Shown piece by piece: positions 25,056 through 35,300 of a stretch of 56,451 bases of DNA; the stretch's first letter is position 1; each line of letters begins with the position of its first letter. The DNA is from Betaproteobacteria bacterium (GTDB taxonomy: Bacteria; Acidobacteriota; Terriglobia; Acidiferrales; UBA7541). A model generated the notes under the pieces. The model was not told where the DNA came from and did no database searches. It worked only from the letters and a program-made list of their open reading frames with translations. A program made the position numbers and the translations under genes. Location of the stretch: the NCBI GenBank assembly GCA_903970165.1, contig CAJCHZ010000007.1, forward strand, positions 1 through 56,451, read 5' to 3'.

Positions 25056-25070
25056 GGACCAGTCTGGTCC
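25056..25070. promoter_or_regulatory. 15-bp palindrome upstream of the secretin gene
   Basis: GGACCAG-T-CTGGTCC, a perfect 7-1-7 palindrome 50 bases before the secretin ATG in the divergent intergenic region. Possible operator; no regulator is assigned. Confidence 0.4.
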
Positions 25071-25120
25071 TATTTCCACGTTAAAGCCACGGTAGAATAT
25101 ATGGCCCGGCAGAATCAACT

Positions 25121-28100
25121 ATGAACTGGCTTGACCTGCGCCATTCGGCTTCGCTTCTCTTCGCCACTCTTCTTGTGTGCTTGCCGATCTGCGCTCAAGA
25201 ACCATCCGCCGGACCGACACAGGCTCCATCGCAAACGCAAGCTCCCACCCGGACGCAGGCACCGGCACAAACGCAAACGCCCGCGCCGCAGCCCTACCCG
25301 ACCGATGCACAGCTTCAGCTGGCCCCGCGCCCTGATCCCAAATACGCGAAGAAACTTACTGACCTGGGCGACAAAGAACTCGCCGATGGCCGCCTCGATG
25401 AAGCCCTGAATTTTTACCAGCAAGCCGTGCGGTTCGCGCCACAGGATACGGCCCTGATCGAACACATCGGCACGCTGCGCTCCAAGCTCGTTCGCGATCA
25501 TGTGGAAACCGCCGAGCGCGACGCTCTGGCCGGGCACGCCGACGTGGCCACCGAAGAGCTGGCCAAGGCTCTTTTCATTGACCCGGGAAACACCGTCGTT
25601 GCGCAGCGGTTAAGCCAGATGAAAGCCATGAACGATGGCGAAATCACGCAATCCATGCAGAAAATCGAGGGGCTGGTGGAATTGAAGCCTCTCAGCAAAA
25701 AACAAAACCTTAATCTGCGCGGAGATACAAAGACGGTCTATGAACAAATGGGAGCCATGTTCGGAATCAAGGTGACCTTCGATCCCGACCTTCCTGCTCG
25801 CCCGGTTCAGCTGCGTCTTGACGACGCCGATTTCGATACCGCGCTCAAGGTCATGAGCCTGGAAACGGCCACCTTCTCGCGTCCGCTTACCACGAACCTG
25901 CTGTTCGTCGCTCAGGATACGGCGGAAAAACATCGCCAGTATGAAGTGGTCGCCGAGCAGACGTTTATGCTTCCAGCTTCCGTCAGCAACGAGGAAATGG
26001 CGGACATGGTCCGCCTCTTGCGCGATTTGACCGGGGCGACACACATCGAGCTCAATGCCCACAGCCGCGCAGTCACCATTCGCGACACTCCGGCACGGCT
26101 CGCGCTCGCGCACGAGGTCATCAATCAAGCGGAAAAAGCCCGCGGCGAAGTACTGCTGGAGATGGAGATCCTGGAAGTTGACCGCAACAAGGCGACTGAG
26201 CTTGGAATTTCTCCGCCCTCCTCAGTGCAGGCGGTTCTCCTGACTCCCAGCGATCTTGCAATCCTTAAAGCCTCCACAGACTTGGCCAATCTGCTCACCA
26301 ACCTTTCCACAATCCTGACGGCTACTGGCCTTTCCAACACGACTTCCCTTCTGCCCATTGGCGGAGGTCTCTCCACTTTTCTACTGTCCATCCCGAGCAC
26401 CGCGGCCAATTTCTCCGATACGCTTTCTCTGGTAAAGAGTGGCCGTCAAGTTCTGCTTCGCGCGCAGGATGGGAAGGCAGCAACATTTTTTGTGGGCGAC
26501 CGTTATCCCATCACTCTCTCACTGCTCTCCTCGAGCCTGGGCGCCACGTCCAATCTCCCTTCACTCTCCGGAACGACGTTTCCTGAAACATCCTTTCCTG
26601 TCGGCAAGAATCCTTCCTCGCTCGTAGGAAGTGTTTCCTTTAGCGGCGGCTCTCTCCCCGACCTGGCCGTGGTCAACCGCGGAGACAACACCATCAGCAT
26701 TTACCAGAACCAGGACCTCGGCAATTTTGTCCAGCTCACCACCTCGCCTATTTCCATGTCGCCGGGTGAGACCGGTCCAGTCGCTATCGCTACGGGCGTT
26801 CTTCGCAACAACAGCACGTTTAACACGGCGCAGCCATCCGATCTGGTGGTCGTGAATGCCACCTCCAATAACATCTCCATACTGCTGGGCAATGTTAATT
26901 CCAGCGGCATCCCCAATGGCACTTTTACCGAGGCTACGGGCTCTCCCATCCCCGTGGGCAAGAATCCAAGCGCGGTGTGGGTAGCTGATTTTAATGGCGA
27001 CGGGTTTTTGGATATCGCGGTCGCCAACCAGGCGGACAATACCATCTCTCTCTTTCGCGGCAACGGAGATGGCACTTTTACGGCCTTCCCTGGATCGCCT
27101 TTTGCTCTCACGAACACTGGCGGGATTTCCGAGCAAGGCCCCGTCGCCATGGTCGGCGCAAATTTTCGCAACGATACCATCAGCACGACCAACAGTTCGC
27201 CTGAAGTAGATCTCGCCGTGGTAAACCAGACCTCGAACAACGTCACCATCCTGCTGAGCTCCGTAGACGACAACCAGAACGTCACTTTCACGGAGGCTGC
27301 GGGTTCGCCGATTGGCGTCGGAAATTTGCCCGTGGCCATCGCCACAGGCGATGTGAACGCCGATGGAGTGCCAGACCTCGCGATCGTTAATCAATCCGAC
27401 GCCACCGTGACGGTCTTACTGGGCAGCGCCAGTTTGAATGCCACCTTCACCGCGGCTACAGGCTCTCCACTGCAGACCGCAACGACTCCCGCTGGAATTG
27501 TGATCGCCAATTTTGCGGGTGGCACTGTTCCGGATATTGCAGTGACGAACGAAGGGGTCAGCACGCTGGGACTGTACGTCGGGGAAGGAGAGGGGACATT
27601 TTCGTCCAGGATCGAGCTGAATGTGCCGACAGGCCCTATGGCGATGATTACTTCCACCCTATCCAGCAGTGGGCTGCCAGATGTCGCCTTTGTAGCCCAA
27701 GATTCCGCCGCCACGGACGGCGTGGTAGCGGTCGTTTTGGATTCTTCCAGCTTCTTGAGCGCGGCGGGCGGCGTCGGAGCTGCGGGGCAGGAACCCTATC
27801 CTGGCGCGGAGTATGAAGATATCGGCGTCAAGGTTAAGGCGACGCCTACCATGCACCCGAATGACGAAGTTACGTTGCAGCTGGATTTCGAGATTCGCGC
27901 CCTCGCGGGCAGCAGCATCAATGGCATACCGGTCATCACAAACCGCACGATTTCGCAAACATTGCGCATAAAAGAAGAAGAGACGACGATGATTAGCGGC
28001 TTGTTGGACAACGAGGAGACCAAAACGCTGTCGGGCCTGCCGGGTTTCGCGAATATTCCGGTGGCGCGTTATTTATTCGCACAAAAAAGCGTGACCGCCG

Positions 28101-28249
28101 AGAACACCGAAATGATCATCCTGGTTACTCCCCATCCGATGCGCTTGCGGGACCGCGTCTCGCGATCCATCTATGCTGGCCGCGGCGACAGCGGTGGCGC
28201 GGGCGGCCGTGGCTCTACGCCTTCCGCGCCTGCGCCGCGGCAACCTTAG
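25121..28249 (+). CDS. Secretin-like outer-membrane protein with an inserted seven-repeat FG-GAP propeller
   Basis: A 1042-residue GspD/PilQ-type secretin relative. Order: signal peptide (1-25); a Gln/Thr/Pro-rich linker (26-62); TPR-like helices (~75-145); N0/STN domain (~195-275, LNLRGDTKTVYEQMGAMFG); N1-like domain (~278-345); the first part of the secretin domain (GEVLLEMEILEVDRNKATELG, then GRQVLLRAQDGKAATFFVG near 441-459). Then about 420 residues of FG-GAP/VCBS-like repeats, seven in number (such as DLAVVNRGDNTISIY, DIAVANQADNTISLF, DLAIVNQSDATVTVL). The secretin strand set resumes near 895 (YEDIGVKVKATPTMHPNDEV) and ends by ~1020 (MIILVTPHPMRLR). A Gly/Pro tail closes it. No gsp or pil gene is adjacent. 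Secretin homology is firm; export or adhesion by the propeller is inferred. Confidence 0.85.
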   Translation: MNWLDLRHSASLLFATLLVCLPICAQEPSAGPTQAPSQTQAPTRTQAPAQTQTPAPQPYPTDAQLQLAPRPDPKYAKKLTDLGDKELADGRLDEALNFYQQAVRFAPQDTALIEHIGTLRSKLVRDHVETAERDALAGHADVATEELAKALFIDPGNTVVAQRLSQMKAMNDGEITQSMQKIEGLVELKPLSKKQNLNLRGDTKTVYEQMGAMFGIKVTFDPDLPARPVQLRLDDADFDTALKVMSLETATFSRPLTTNLLFVAQDTAEKHRQYEVVAEQTFMLPASVSNEEMADMVRLLRDLTGATHIELNAHSRAVTIRDTPARLALAHEVINQAEKARGEVLLEMEILEVDRNKATELGISPPSSVQAVLLTPSDLAILKASTDLANLLTNLSTILTATGLSNTTSLLPIGGGLSTFLLSIPSTAANFSDTLSLVKSGRQVLLRAQDGKAATFFVGDRYPITLSLLSSSLGATSNLPSLSGTTFPETSFPVGKNPSSLVGSVSFSGGSLPDLAVVNRGDNTISIYQNQDLGNFVQLTTSPISMSPGETGPVAIATGVLRNNSTFNTAQPSDLVVVNATSNNISILLGNVNSSGIPNGTFTEATGSPIPVGKNPSAVWVADFNGDGFLDIAVANQADNTISLFRGNGDGTFTAFPGSPFALTNTGGISEQGPVAMVGANFRNDTISTTNSSPEVDLAVVNQTSNNVTILLSSVDDNQNVTFTEAAGSPIGVGNLPVAIATGDVNADGVPDLAIVNQSDATVTVLLGSASLNATFTAATGSPLQTATTPAGIVIANFAGGTVPDIAVTNEGVSTLGLYVGEGEGTFSSRIELNVPTGPMAMITSTLSSSGLPDVAFVAQDSAATDGVVAVVLDSSSFLSAAGGVGAAGQEPYPGAEYEDIGVKVKATPTMHPNDEVTLQLDFEIRALAGSSINGIPVITNRTISQTLRIKEEETTMISGLLDNEETKTLSGLPGFANIPVARYLFAQKSVTAENTEMIILVTPHPMRLRDRVSRSIYAGRGDSGGAGGRGSTPSAPAPRQP

Positions 28250-28307
28250 GAAACTTCTGCTGCGTGATTCCGGTGCCTCCCGGCCGCTGGTTTCGAAAAT
28301 CATTTCG

Positions 28308-29282
28308 TTAGGGAAGCGGTTCGAAAACGACGATGGGCTGGTAGGTGCGCGGCACCACGGCTTCCGCAATGGCCACCAGCTTGTCTTGCTGGCCAAACAC
28401 GCGCAGACGCGGCGGTTTGATTTCCCCGCCATCGAGCTGAAGCGTCGCGCCAGGCGGCAATTCAACGCGCCCCGGCTGGATCTGCGCGATCTGCACATTG
28501 AATTTCGTGCCGTGGCGAACGCGCTTCTCCACAACGGGCAGCACGTTCACGCGCGGAAAATTCGGCAGGAGATTTTCCAGACGGATCAGGCAGTCAGCGA
28601 ATTTGCCCGCGCGCGACGCCTCGGCCAATTCTTCGAGCTTGATGGCTTGATCCAGCGAAAACTCACCGACCGCGGTGCGCGTGATTTCCGCGAGGTGCGC
28701 CCCGCAGCCAAGCTTCTGTCCCATTTCATGGGCAAGCGAGCGGATGTAGGTGCCGGAGGAGCATTCGATCACAAACCGCGCCAGGCTTCCTTCGATTCCG
28801 GTTAATTTGAACTCAAACAGCTCTACCTCGGCCGCCTTCAGTTCAACGACTAGCTTTTTCCGCGCCAGCTCGTACGCTGGACGGCCCTTCACTTTTTTCG
28901 CGGAAAACGCAGGCGGCATCTGCTCGAAGCGGCCAACCCGCTCCGACGCGAGCTTTTCGAGAACCACAGCGTCCAGAGCTGGCGCGGCATCCGGTCCCTG
29001 CGCTTCGCCATCCGAATCGTAGGTGTCCGTCGCAAACCCAAAACGAAATGCCGCGGAATACCGCTTTCTTCGCCCGTTGTAAAATTGCACAAGCCTCGTG
29101 GCGCGGCCGAGCAGCAGCACCAGGACGCCCGTAGCCAGCGGATCGAGCGTGCCAAGATGCCCAATCTGCCGGAACCCGGCGAGATGGCGAACCGCATCCA
29201 CCACGTCGTGGGAAGTTTTTCCCTGCGGCTTATCAATCACAAGCGCGCCGTCAAACGGCGCGGGCTGAGGCTGTCTTGGCAT
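28308..29282 (-). CDS. truB: tRNA pseudouridine(55) synthase TruB
   Basis: Makes pseudouridine 55 in the T-loop of tRNAs. 324 residues with the catalytic Asp in GHLGTLDPLATGVL, KPQGKTSHDVV at the N-terminus, KRYSAAFRFGFATDTYDSDG, and FVIECSSGTYIRSLAHEMG. The C-terminal ~70 residues are PUA-like (GGEIKPPRLRVFGQQDKLVAIAEA). Last gene of the rimP-nusA-infB-rbfA operon, 87 bases after rbfA. Confidence 0.95.
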   Translation of the reverse strand: MPRQPQPAPFDGALVIDKPQGKTSHDVVDAVRHLAGFRQIGHLGTLDPLATGVLVLLLGRATRLVQFYNGRRKRYSAAFRFGFATDTYDSDGEAQGPDAAPALDAVVLEKLASERVGRFEQMPPAFSAKKVKGRPAYELARKKLVVELKAAEVELFEFKLTGIEGSLARFVIECSSGTYIRSLAHEMGQKLGCGAHLAEITRTAVGEFSLDQAIKLEELAEASRAGKFADCLIRLENLLPNFPRVNVLPVVEKRVRHGTKFNVQIAQIQPGRVELPPGATLQLDGGEIKPPRLRVFGQQDKLVAIAEAVVPRTYQPIVVFEPLP

Positions 29283-29285
29283 TTT

Positions 29286-29309
29286 GGAGTGCGGCGGCTA
29301 GACGCCGCT
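29286..29309. repeat. Palindromic repeat, GGAGTGCGGC family
   Basis: GGAGTGCGGCGGCTAGACGC and the following CGC lie between rbfA and truB; stem GCGGCG/CGCCGC. The minus-strand form of the palindrome at 40342-40369 also starts GGAGTGCGGC, so both look like copies of one dispersed repeat. A TTTTCTTTT run follows on + only, where no transcript is expected. Confidence 0.5.
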
Positions 29310-29369
29310 TTTCTTTTACACCGCGAGACTGGAATCTTTTGCGGCGCTGAGCAGCTGTAATACAACACG

Positions 29370-29738
29370 CTACGACGCCGCAGGCTTGTCCTTCTTCATC
29401 TCTTTCAAAAGCTGGTCTATGCGCTCCGTATATTCCTGCGAATGATCCAGAGCGAAGTGCAGCTCCGGTAAGCGGCGAAGCTGCAGCCGCTCGATCAGTT
29501 CCCGCCGGATGAATCCCGAAGCATGCTCGAGCGCTTTGATCGCGTCGGTCTGCTCTTTCGCGGTTCCCTTCATATTGATGAACACGCGCGCGTGTTTCAT
29601 GTCTTCCTGCACGCGAACTTCGCTAACCACAACCGAGCCCTCGAGTCTCGGGTCTTTTAATTCACCAGCAAGCATGGCGTTGATTTCGTGAGCGATTTCC
29701 TCGCCCACTCGTTCGTGACGGTGATTGGCCGGACTCAT
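29370..29738 (-). CDS. rbfA: Ribosome-binding factor A
   Basis: 30S maturation factor of 122 residues with the KH-like fold: HERVGEEIAHEINAMLAGELKDPRL, VVVSEVRVQEDMKHARVFINM, and the C-terminal LIERLQLRRLPELHFALDHSQEYTERIDQLL. The length and N-terminus are normal. Located between DUF503 and truB in the translation operon. Confidence 0.93.
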   Translation of the reverse strand: MSPANHRHERVGEEIAHEINAMLAGELKDPRLEGSVVVSEVRVQEDMKHARVFINMKGTAKEQTDAIKALEHASGFIRRELIERLQLRRLPELHFALDHSQEYTERIDQLLKEMKKDKPAAS

Positions 29739-29758
29739 GTCCCCACCCGCGAAAGTTT

Positions 29759-30040
29759 CTAAATAATCTCAAACGCCTGGTTGATCAGGATCGAGCCAAG
29801 AATGCTGTCCGCTTCATCCAGGACTTTTTGCAGCACTTCCTTTAAATGCTTCTCTTCATTCGAAAGCGTAACGACGCCGACCACCGAGCGCTGCCACGCC
29901 TCGTGATGGTCCAGCTCCGCGACCGCGACGTTGAACTGCCGCCGCAGCTTGTCCTTCAGGCTGCGCAAAACTTGCCGCTTATCCTTCAACGATTGCGCGT
30001 CTGGGATGTGCAGCTCCAGGGTGAGCAGACCTACCGGCAT
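29759..30040 (-). CDS. DUF503 (YlxP-like) protein
   Basis: A 93-residue protein of the DUF503 family, commonly encoded between infB and rbfA. Recognisable as MPVGLLTLELHIPDAQSLKDKR followed by VLRSLKDKLRRQFNVAVAEL and SLNEEKHLKE-like helix (here VVTLSNEEKHLKEVL). Function is not established; the operon position suggests ribosome assembly or initiation. It starts 27 bases after the infB stop. Confidence 0.88.
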   Translation of the reverse strand: MPVGLLTLELHIPDAQSLKDKRQVLRSLKDKLRRQFNVAVAELDHHEAWQRSVVGVVTLSNEEKHLKEVLQKVLDEADSILGSILINQAFEII

Positions 30041-30067
30041 GTGCGCTCCGGGGGGACGAAGGGCAGT

Positions 30068-33058
30068 TTATCGACGGCCTGCAGGCACGCTGCTCTGGCC
30101 CGCTGCTTCCGCCGCGCTCAGCTTCACGACGTTGAAGCATTCCAGGACGTCGCCGACTTTGACGTCGTTGAAATTCGCAATGCCCACGCCGCATTCAAAC
30201 CCGGTGCGGACTTCGCTGGCGTCGTCCTTAAAGCGCTTGAGCGAACTGAGCTTCGACGAATAGATGACCGCGCCGTCGCGCATCACGCGAATCTGCGCAT
30301 CGCGCTTGAGGACGCCGTCCACGACATAGCATCCGGCAACGGTGCCCGAGCCCTTGACCCGGAAGGTGTTCCGCACTTCCGCGCGGCCCAGATACGATTC
30401 CTGTATGACCGGCTCGAGCAAGCCTTCCATGGCTTTCTTAATCTCGTCGGAAACTTCGTAAATGATGGTGTGCGACCGGATATCAACGTGTTCCTGCTGC
30501 GCCAGCTCCATCGCTTTGCGGTCCGGCCGTATGCCGAAGGCAATGACGATCGCCCCGGATGCCGAAGCCAGCAGCACGTCGTTTTCGGTGACCGCACCAA
30601 CACCCGACCCGATAATCTTCAGCTTCACCTGGTCGGTCGAAAGCTTCGGCAACATTTCGCTGAGAACTTCCACGGAGCCCTGCACGTCCGCTTTAATGAC
30701 GATGCCCAATTCTTTTACATCGCCGGCTTTGAGCTGCTCATGCAACTGGTCCAGCGTGATGCGCGCACCGCTGCTTCGCGCCATCTGTGCGTCGCGCTGT
30801 TTGCCCTGCCGGTATTCCACGATGTGTCGAGCTTTCGCTTCTTCGGTTACCTGGAAATGATCGCCGGCATCCGGCACGCCCTGCAAGCCAAGGACTTCCA
30901 CTGGCGTCGAAGGCGGCGCATCCTTGATCGCTCGACCGCGATCATCGAACATCGCTCGCACTTTACCGAATACCGAACCGCAGATAAAGAAGTCGCCGGA
31001 ATTGAGGGTGCCGTTTTGCACGAGGACGGTAGCGACCGGGCCTCGTCCTTTGTCCACGCGCGATTCCAGTACGGTGCCGGCAGCCGGTGCATCCGGATTG
31101 GCCTTCAATTCGCGCAAATCCGCAACCAGCAAAATCGTTTCGAGCAGCTTATCAATGCCCTTTTTCTGTTTCGCGGACACTTCCACAACTTCCGTGTCCC
31201 CGCCCCATTCGGAAGGTACCAAGTTGACGTCCGAGAGCTGCCGCTTCACGCGCTCGACTTGCGCTTCCGGCTTATCAATCTTGTTGATCGCCACGATGAT
31301 CGGCACCTTCGCCGCTTTCGCGTGATCGATCGCTTCTTTGGTCTGCGGCATCATGCCATCGTCCGCGGCCACAACCAGCACGACAATGTCGGTAACCTTC
31401 GCCCCGCGAGCGCGCATTCGCGTAAACGCCTCGTGGCCCGGGGTATCAACGAAAACCACGCTGCGGTCGTTGACCATGACTTTGTATGCGCCGATATGCT
31501 GGGTAATCCCGCCCGCTTCGCCGGCGGCTACATCCGCTTCGCGAATCGCGTCCAGCAAACTCGTTTTGCCGTGGTCCACGTGACCCATAACAGTCACGAC
31601 CGGCGGCCGGGGCTTCAAACTTTCCTTGGTCTCTTCCTTCGCAACTTCCAGGACCATCTCTTCTTCGAGCGACACCACGTTCACAACGCCGCTGAACGCT
31701 TCAGCAAGCGTGGTGGCCGTTGGCACATCCAAAGCCTGGTTGATGCTGGCAAAAACGCCGCGATCCAAAAGCGTCTTCAGAAGATCCTTGGCGCGGACGT
31801 CCAGCTTTTCCGCGAGCTCGCGAATGGTAATGCCTTCGGTAATCGTAACGTCGCGCGGCGCGCGCGGCTCCGGTGGCGCAATAACGGCCGCCGCAGACCG
31901 CCGGTCTCCCGCACCAGGACGCTGCCGCGTCGGATGCAGCTTGCGCTCGCCCTCAATCTCTCGTTTGTCAACAACCGGCCTCTGCCTCTGCGACGGTTTG
32001 CGCGTGTACAGTGGCTTGCCCGGTTCTGCCTTGGCGGGCATTTTGTCCGGCAGCGGCGGAAGCATTCCCGGACGGCCCGGCGCGCGTGGCCCAGGACGTG
32101 TGCCCGTTGGCATCGGTCCACGACGCTGCTCGAACGGCCGATTCGCTGGCGAGCTTCCCGTCCCACCCGGACCACCCGGCCTCGGCGAATATTGTCTTCC
32201 CTGACCGCCACCTTGCCCCATGGGACGCATGGGTTGGCCAGGACGTGGCCCTCCGCCGGAGCGCTGGCCGCTGCCAGGAGTTGTCCCAGGAATCGGTCCA
32301 CGATTGCCGGTCGGCAAAGGGCGCGCTGGCGGACGCGTGGCGGATGCCGCAGACCCGGCGGCGGGACGCACTCCAGCGGCAGGTTGCGTTCCCGCCGGAG
32401 ACTGGGGCCGCGGCGGAACGGGCCGTTGCATAGCAGGCGCGCCACTCGGCTGCCCCGAGGGCGATGCCGGTCGAATCGGTGTTGGCGCAGACGGAGCCTT
32501 CGGCAGCGGTGCAACCGGGGCCGTGGGCTTTGCGACCGATGGCGCAACCGCTGGCGTCGTCGCAGGAGCTGCGGAAGGCGGCGCGACAGGCGGCTTGGGA
32601 GCAACAGGAGTGGGCGCAACGGCTGGCGTCGTTGAAACAGGCGCCGGTACATGCGCAGGTGCCGGAGCAGGCGCAGCAGGGCGAACAACTTGTGGAGCCG
32701 GTGGCGCAGCACTCGGAGCAGGCGGAGCAGCAGGTCTGGCAACGGTTGGCGCAGCAGGTGCAGCGGCGGGAGCCGCCGCAACGGGCGCAGGCGCCCCTGC
32801 CGGACGCATCCGCGCAGCTTTGGCCGCGGCTTCCTTGGCTTCTTTTTCAGCCTTGGCTTTGGCTTCCGCCTCCGCCTCAGCTTCCGCCTGGCCCAACAGC
32901 TTTTTGCGAACTTTTTCCGCGACGTCTTCGGGAATGGAGCTCGAGTGCGTCTTCTTCTCGGTTACTCCATACCCCGGCAAAAGGTCAATAATAGCTTTCG
33001 CCTTGACCTCCAATTCGCGTGCCAGCTCGTTGATTCGGACTTGATTAGCTTCGCTCAT
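30068..33058 (-). CDS. infB: Translation initiation factor IF-2
   Basis: GTPase that places fMet-tRNA on the 30S subunit. 996 residues from the ATG at 33058 (AGGA upstream, [20 protein letters not shown]); a frame extension 20 codons upstream is not family-like. An IF2-N domain is followed by a ~330-residue Ala/Pro/Gly-rich low-complexity region, a second IF2-N domain ([21 protein letters not shown]), and the G domain with G1 [13 protein letters not shown]3 DTPGHEAF and G4 NKIDKPEA. Domains II-IV then reach the C-terminus. The long linker is typical of high-GC bacteria. Confidence 0.96.
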   Translation of the reverse strand: MSEANQVRINELARELEVKAKAIIDLLPGYGVTEKKTHSSSIPEDVAEKVRKKLLGQAEAEAEAEAKAKAEKEAKEAAAKAARMRPAGAPAPVAAAPAAAPAAPTVARPAAPPAPSAAPPAPQVVRPAAPAPAPAHVPAPVSTTPAVAPTPVAPKPPVAPPSAAPATTPAVAPSVAKPTAPVAPLPKAPSAPTPIRPASPSGQPSGAPAMQRPVPPRPQSPAGTQPAAGVRPAAGSAASATRPPARPLPTGNRGPIPGTTPGSGQRSGGGPRPGQPMRPMGQGGGQGRQYSPRPGGPGGTGSSPANRPFEQRRGPMPTGTRPGPRAPGRPGMLPPLPDKMPAKAEPGKPLYTRKPSQRQRPVVDKREIEGERKLHPTRQRPGAGDRRSAAAVIAPPEPRAPRDVTITEGITIRELAEKLDVRAKDLLKTLLDRGVFASINQALDVPTATTLAEAFSGVVNVVSLEEEMVLEVAKEETKESLKPRPPVVTVMGHVDHGKTSLLDAIREADVAAGEAGGITQHIGAYKVMVNDRSVVFVDTPGHEAFTRMRARGAKVTDIVVLVVAADDGMMPQTKEAIDHAKAAKVPIIVAINKIDKPEAQVERVKRQLSDVNLVPSEWGGDTEVVEVSAKQKKGIDKLLETILLVADLRELKANPDAPAAGTVLESRVDKGRGPVATVLVQNGTLNSGDFFICGSVFGKVRAMFDDRGRAIKDAPPSTPVEVLGLQGVPDAGDHFQVTEEAKARHIVEYRQGKQRDAQMARSSGARITLDQLHEQLKAGDVKELGIVIKADVQGSVEVLSEMLPKLSTDQVKLKIIGSGVGAVTENDVLLASASGAIVIAFGIRPDRKAMELAQQEHVDIRSHTIIYEVSDEIKKAMEGLLEPVIQESYLGRAEVRNTFRVKGSGTVAGCYVVDGVLKRDAQIRVMRDGAVIYSSKLSSLKRFKDDASEVRTGFECGVGIANFNDVKVGDVLECFNVVKLSAAEAAGQSSVPAGRR

Positions 33059-33126
33059 GCGTCCTGTAGACCGTTCTGCGGTCAGAAATTCAATGGCCCC
33101 CGGCGTTCGCAGGGTCAAACTGTTAC

Positions 33127-34638
33127 TTACTCCCTGGGCCCTTCTTCCGCCTTCGCCTCGCTTGCGGAATGATCGTGCGTCTTTATTTCTTCTTCGGCCG
33201 TCGGCTCGTCCGCTTCCGCATTCTGCTCGGAGGCTTCCTGGGCAGCCGCGGCGTTCTCTGCCGAGTCAACGACGACTTCCGTGCTTTCCGCTGACGCGCC
33301 TTCTTCCACGGGAGCTGCCTCGCCCTCGGCCACCTCGGCGGTGCCTTCACCGGCCGGAGCCGCTGCGCCAGCTTCTGCTCCACCTTCATAAAAGCGATTT
33401 ACCGCTTGATAGATCTTGTCCACCATCTTTTCGCCGATGCCCGGAATTTCCATCAACTGCTCCGGCGTCATACCAGCGAGTTTCTCAACGTTGGTGATCC
33501 CCGCAGCTTCAATCTTCTCAATCGTCTTTGCGCCAACACCGGCAAGCGCGGTCAGCGGAGTCGTGGGTGCAGTCAGAGCCGTCATCTGCTCTTCAATTTC
33601 CTGCCGCTTCTCTTCCTCGCTCTTGATGTCAATGTCCCAGCCGATTAGCTTGCTTGCCAGGCGGACGTTCTGCCCCTTCTTGCCGATCGCCAACGAAAGC
33701 TGCGAATCCTCGACGATCACTTCCAGCTTTTTGTTCTCCGGGTCGGTAATCTGCACGCGAGTGACTTTTGCCGGGCTCAATGCCTTCTGCGCAAATGCCA
33801 CCGTCTCTTCGCTGTACGGAATAATGTCGATCTTCTCGCCGCGCAGTTCGCGAATAATCGACTGCACGCGCATTCCCTTCATTCCGACGCATGCGCCCAC
33901 CGGATCAACGTCCTTGTCCCGGCTGGCCACGGCCACTTTCGTCCGTTCGCCCGCTTCGCGAGCCGCGTGACGAATCTGCACCGTGCCGTCGTAAATTTCC
34001 GGCACTTCCATCTCAAACAATCGCTGCACGAGGCTGGCATCCGCGCGCGAAACAATCACCTGGGGGCCCTTCGCCGCACGATCCACCATCTTGATGACCA
34101 CACGCAGCCGCTCGCCGATATTGTATGTTTCGAGCTTCGACTGCTCGCGCTTCGGCAGACGCGCTTCGGTGCGTCCCATGTCCACAATCAAATCGGGCCC
34201 TTCCGCGCGCTTCACAATCACGGTGACCAGCTCGCCCACGCGGGTATGATACTCGTTGTAAATCGTGTCGCGCTCGGCTTCGCGCACCTTCTGCAGAATC
34301 ACCTGCTTCGCCGTCTGCGCCGCAATGCGTCCAAGCACATCCGTCGGCTTCGCCGCGATAATCTCCGTGCCAAGCTCCGCCGAAGGATTCTTTTTCTTGG
34401 CGTCGGCCAGGCTGACTTCCTTCTTCGGGTCGGTCACTTCCTCGACGACAACGTGTACCGAGTACACGTCCACCTGCCCGGTCTCGGGATTAAACTTCGC
34501 GCGCAAATCCTCTTCCGTCTTGTAATATTTCCGCGCCGCGACAACCATGGCGTCTTCAATGGCAGACACCACGACCTCCGTCTCGATGTGCTTCTCGCGG
34601 CTCAGCATCTCAATCTGTTGATAAAGCAAATTCGCCAT
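33127..34638 (-). CDS. nusA: Transcription termination/antitermination factor NusA
   Basis: RNA-polymerase-binding factor. 503 residues: N-terminal RNAP-binding domain (MANLLYQQIEMLSREKHIE), S1 domain (GELVTVIVKRAEGPDLIVDMGRTEARLP in outline), and two KH domains with DPVGACVGMKGMRVQSIIREL and IGKKGQNVRLASKLIGWDIDI. A helix-hairpin-helix pair (LAGVGAKTIEKIEAAGI, IPGIGEKMVDKIYQ) follows. The last ~95 residues are Glu/Ala-rich and acidic, an unusually long disordered tail. No ylxR gene separates it from infB, unlike many operons. It may act on the attenuator-like hairpin in its own leader. Confidence 0.96.
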   Translation of the reverse strand: MANLLYQQIEMLSREKHIETEVVVSAIEDAMVVAARKYYKTEEDLRAKFNPETGQVDVYSVHVVVEEVTDPKKEVSLADAKKKNPSAELGTEIIAAKPTDVLGRIAAQTAKQVILQKVREAERDTIYNEYHTRVGELVTVIVKRAEGPDLIVDMGRTEARLPKREQSKLETYNIGERLRVVIKMVDRAAKGPQVIVSRADASLVQRLFEMEVPEIYDGTVQIRHAAREAGERTKVAVASRDKDVDPVGACVGMKGMRVQSIIRELRGEKIDIIPYSEETVAFAQKALSPAKVTRVQITDPENKKLEVIVEDSQLSLAIGKKGQNVRLASKLIGWDIDIKSEEEKRQEIEEQMTALTAPTTPLTALAGVGAKTIEKIEAAGITNVEKLAGMTPEQLMEIPGIGEKMVDKIYQAVNRFYEGGAEAGAAAPAGEGTAEVAEGEAAPVEEGASAESTEVVVDSAENAAAAQEASEQNAEADEPTAEEEIKTHDHSASEAKAEEGPRE

Positions 34639-34711
34639 GTCTGCGTTCCCGACGCTTCCTCTTCCGAAAAACTACGGACGGCCCACTACTCACTTCTGCT
34701 AATCACTTCTT

Positions 34712-35248
34712 TTAAAATTCCACCACCAAATTCGCCTTCCGAATCTTCTCGAGCGGCACCTCCACGAACCGTGCCACTTTTCCCTGCAACTCCAACCGCA
34801 CCTTACCGTCCACAAACCCGGACAGCCGGCCTTCAAAAAACTTCTCGTCCTCGACCGGCTCGGTGGTCGTAATCTTCGCCATGCGTCCGCGGAACCGTTC
34901 GTAATCCGCCGGCTTCTTCAGGGCCCGGTCCATCCCCGGAGAACTCACTTCCAGGATGTACCTTGGCCCCGGAATCAACTCCTCAACGTCGAGGATCACG
35001 CTCAACTGTTCGCTGATGCGCTGGCAATCCGCATGGCTGACCCCCACGCGCCCGCCGCCCTCATTCGCTTCGGCGGGTAGCTTTACTTCCCCCGGTGCAT
35101 CCGTAATCCCAGCTTGCACCTTCGGAGCCCGGTCGATAATTACCCTAAGGAAGCGGTCCTTGCCGACTTTCCACTCAACATCAAATATTTCAAGCCCTTC
35201 GGACCGGGCAACCCGCTCGGCGGCTTCGCGGACTTTTTCCAGATCCAA
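34712..35248 (-). CDS. rimP: Ribosome maturation factor RimP
   Basis: 30S assembly factor of 178 residues, first gene of the nusA operon. Motifs: GLEIFDVEWKVGKDRFLRVIID, then SHADCQRISEQLSVILD, YILEVSSPGMDRALKKPADYERF and the C-terminal SH3-like domain. The start codon is TTG (35248) with GGGGAG eight bases upstream. There is a charged insertion (VQAGITDAPGEVKLPAEANEG) between the first strands. A hairpin with a T-run lies 53 bases upstream in its leader. Confidence 0.93.
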   Translation of the reverse strand: MDLEKVREAAERVARSEGLEIFDVEWKVGKDRFLRVIIDRAPKVQAGITDAPGEVKLPAEANEGGGRVGVSHADCQRISEQLSVILDVEELIPGPRYILEVSSPGMDRALKKPADYERFRGRMAKITTTEPVEDEKFFEGRLSGFVDGKVRLELQGKVARFVEVPLEKIRKANLVVEF

Positions 35249-35300
35249 CTAGAGACTCCCCGAGCAATGCCGGTGTATAGTGCACTGCAACCGGCCCAAC

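Noticed and set aside
29286..29318. Terminator between rbfA and truB
   Set aside because: The T-run is on +, whereas the operon is read on -; kept only as a repeat.
29846..32635. 929-codon open frame on + opposite infB
   Set aside because: It is the complement of the conserved IF-2 reading frame; its Arg/His-rich translation has no recognisable domain and follows the Ala/Pro-rich linker of infB.
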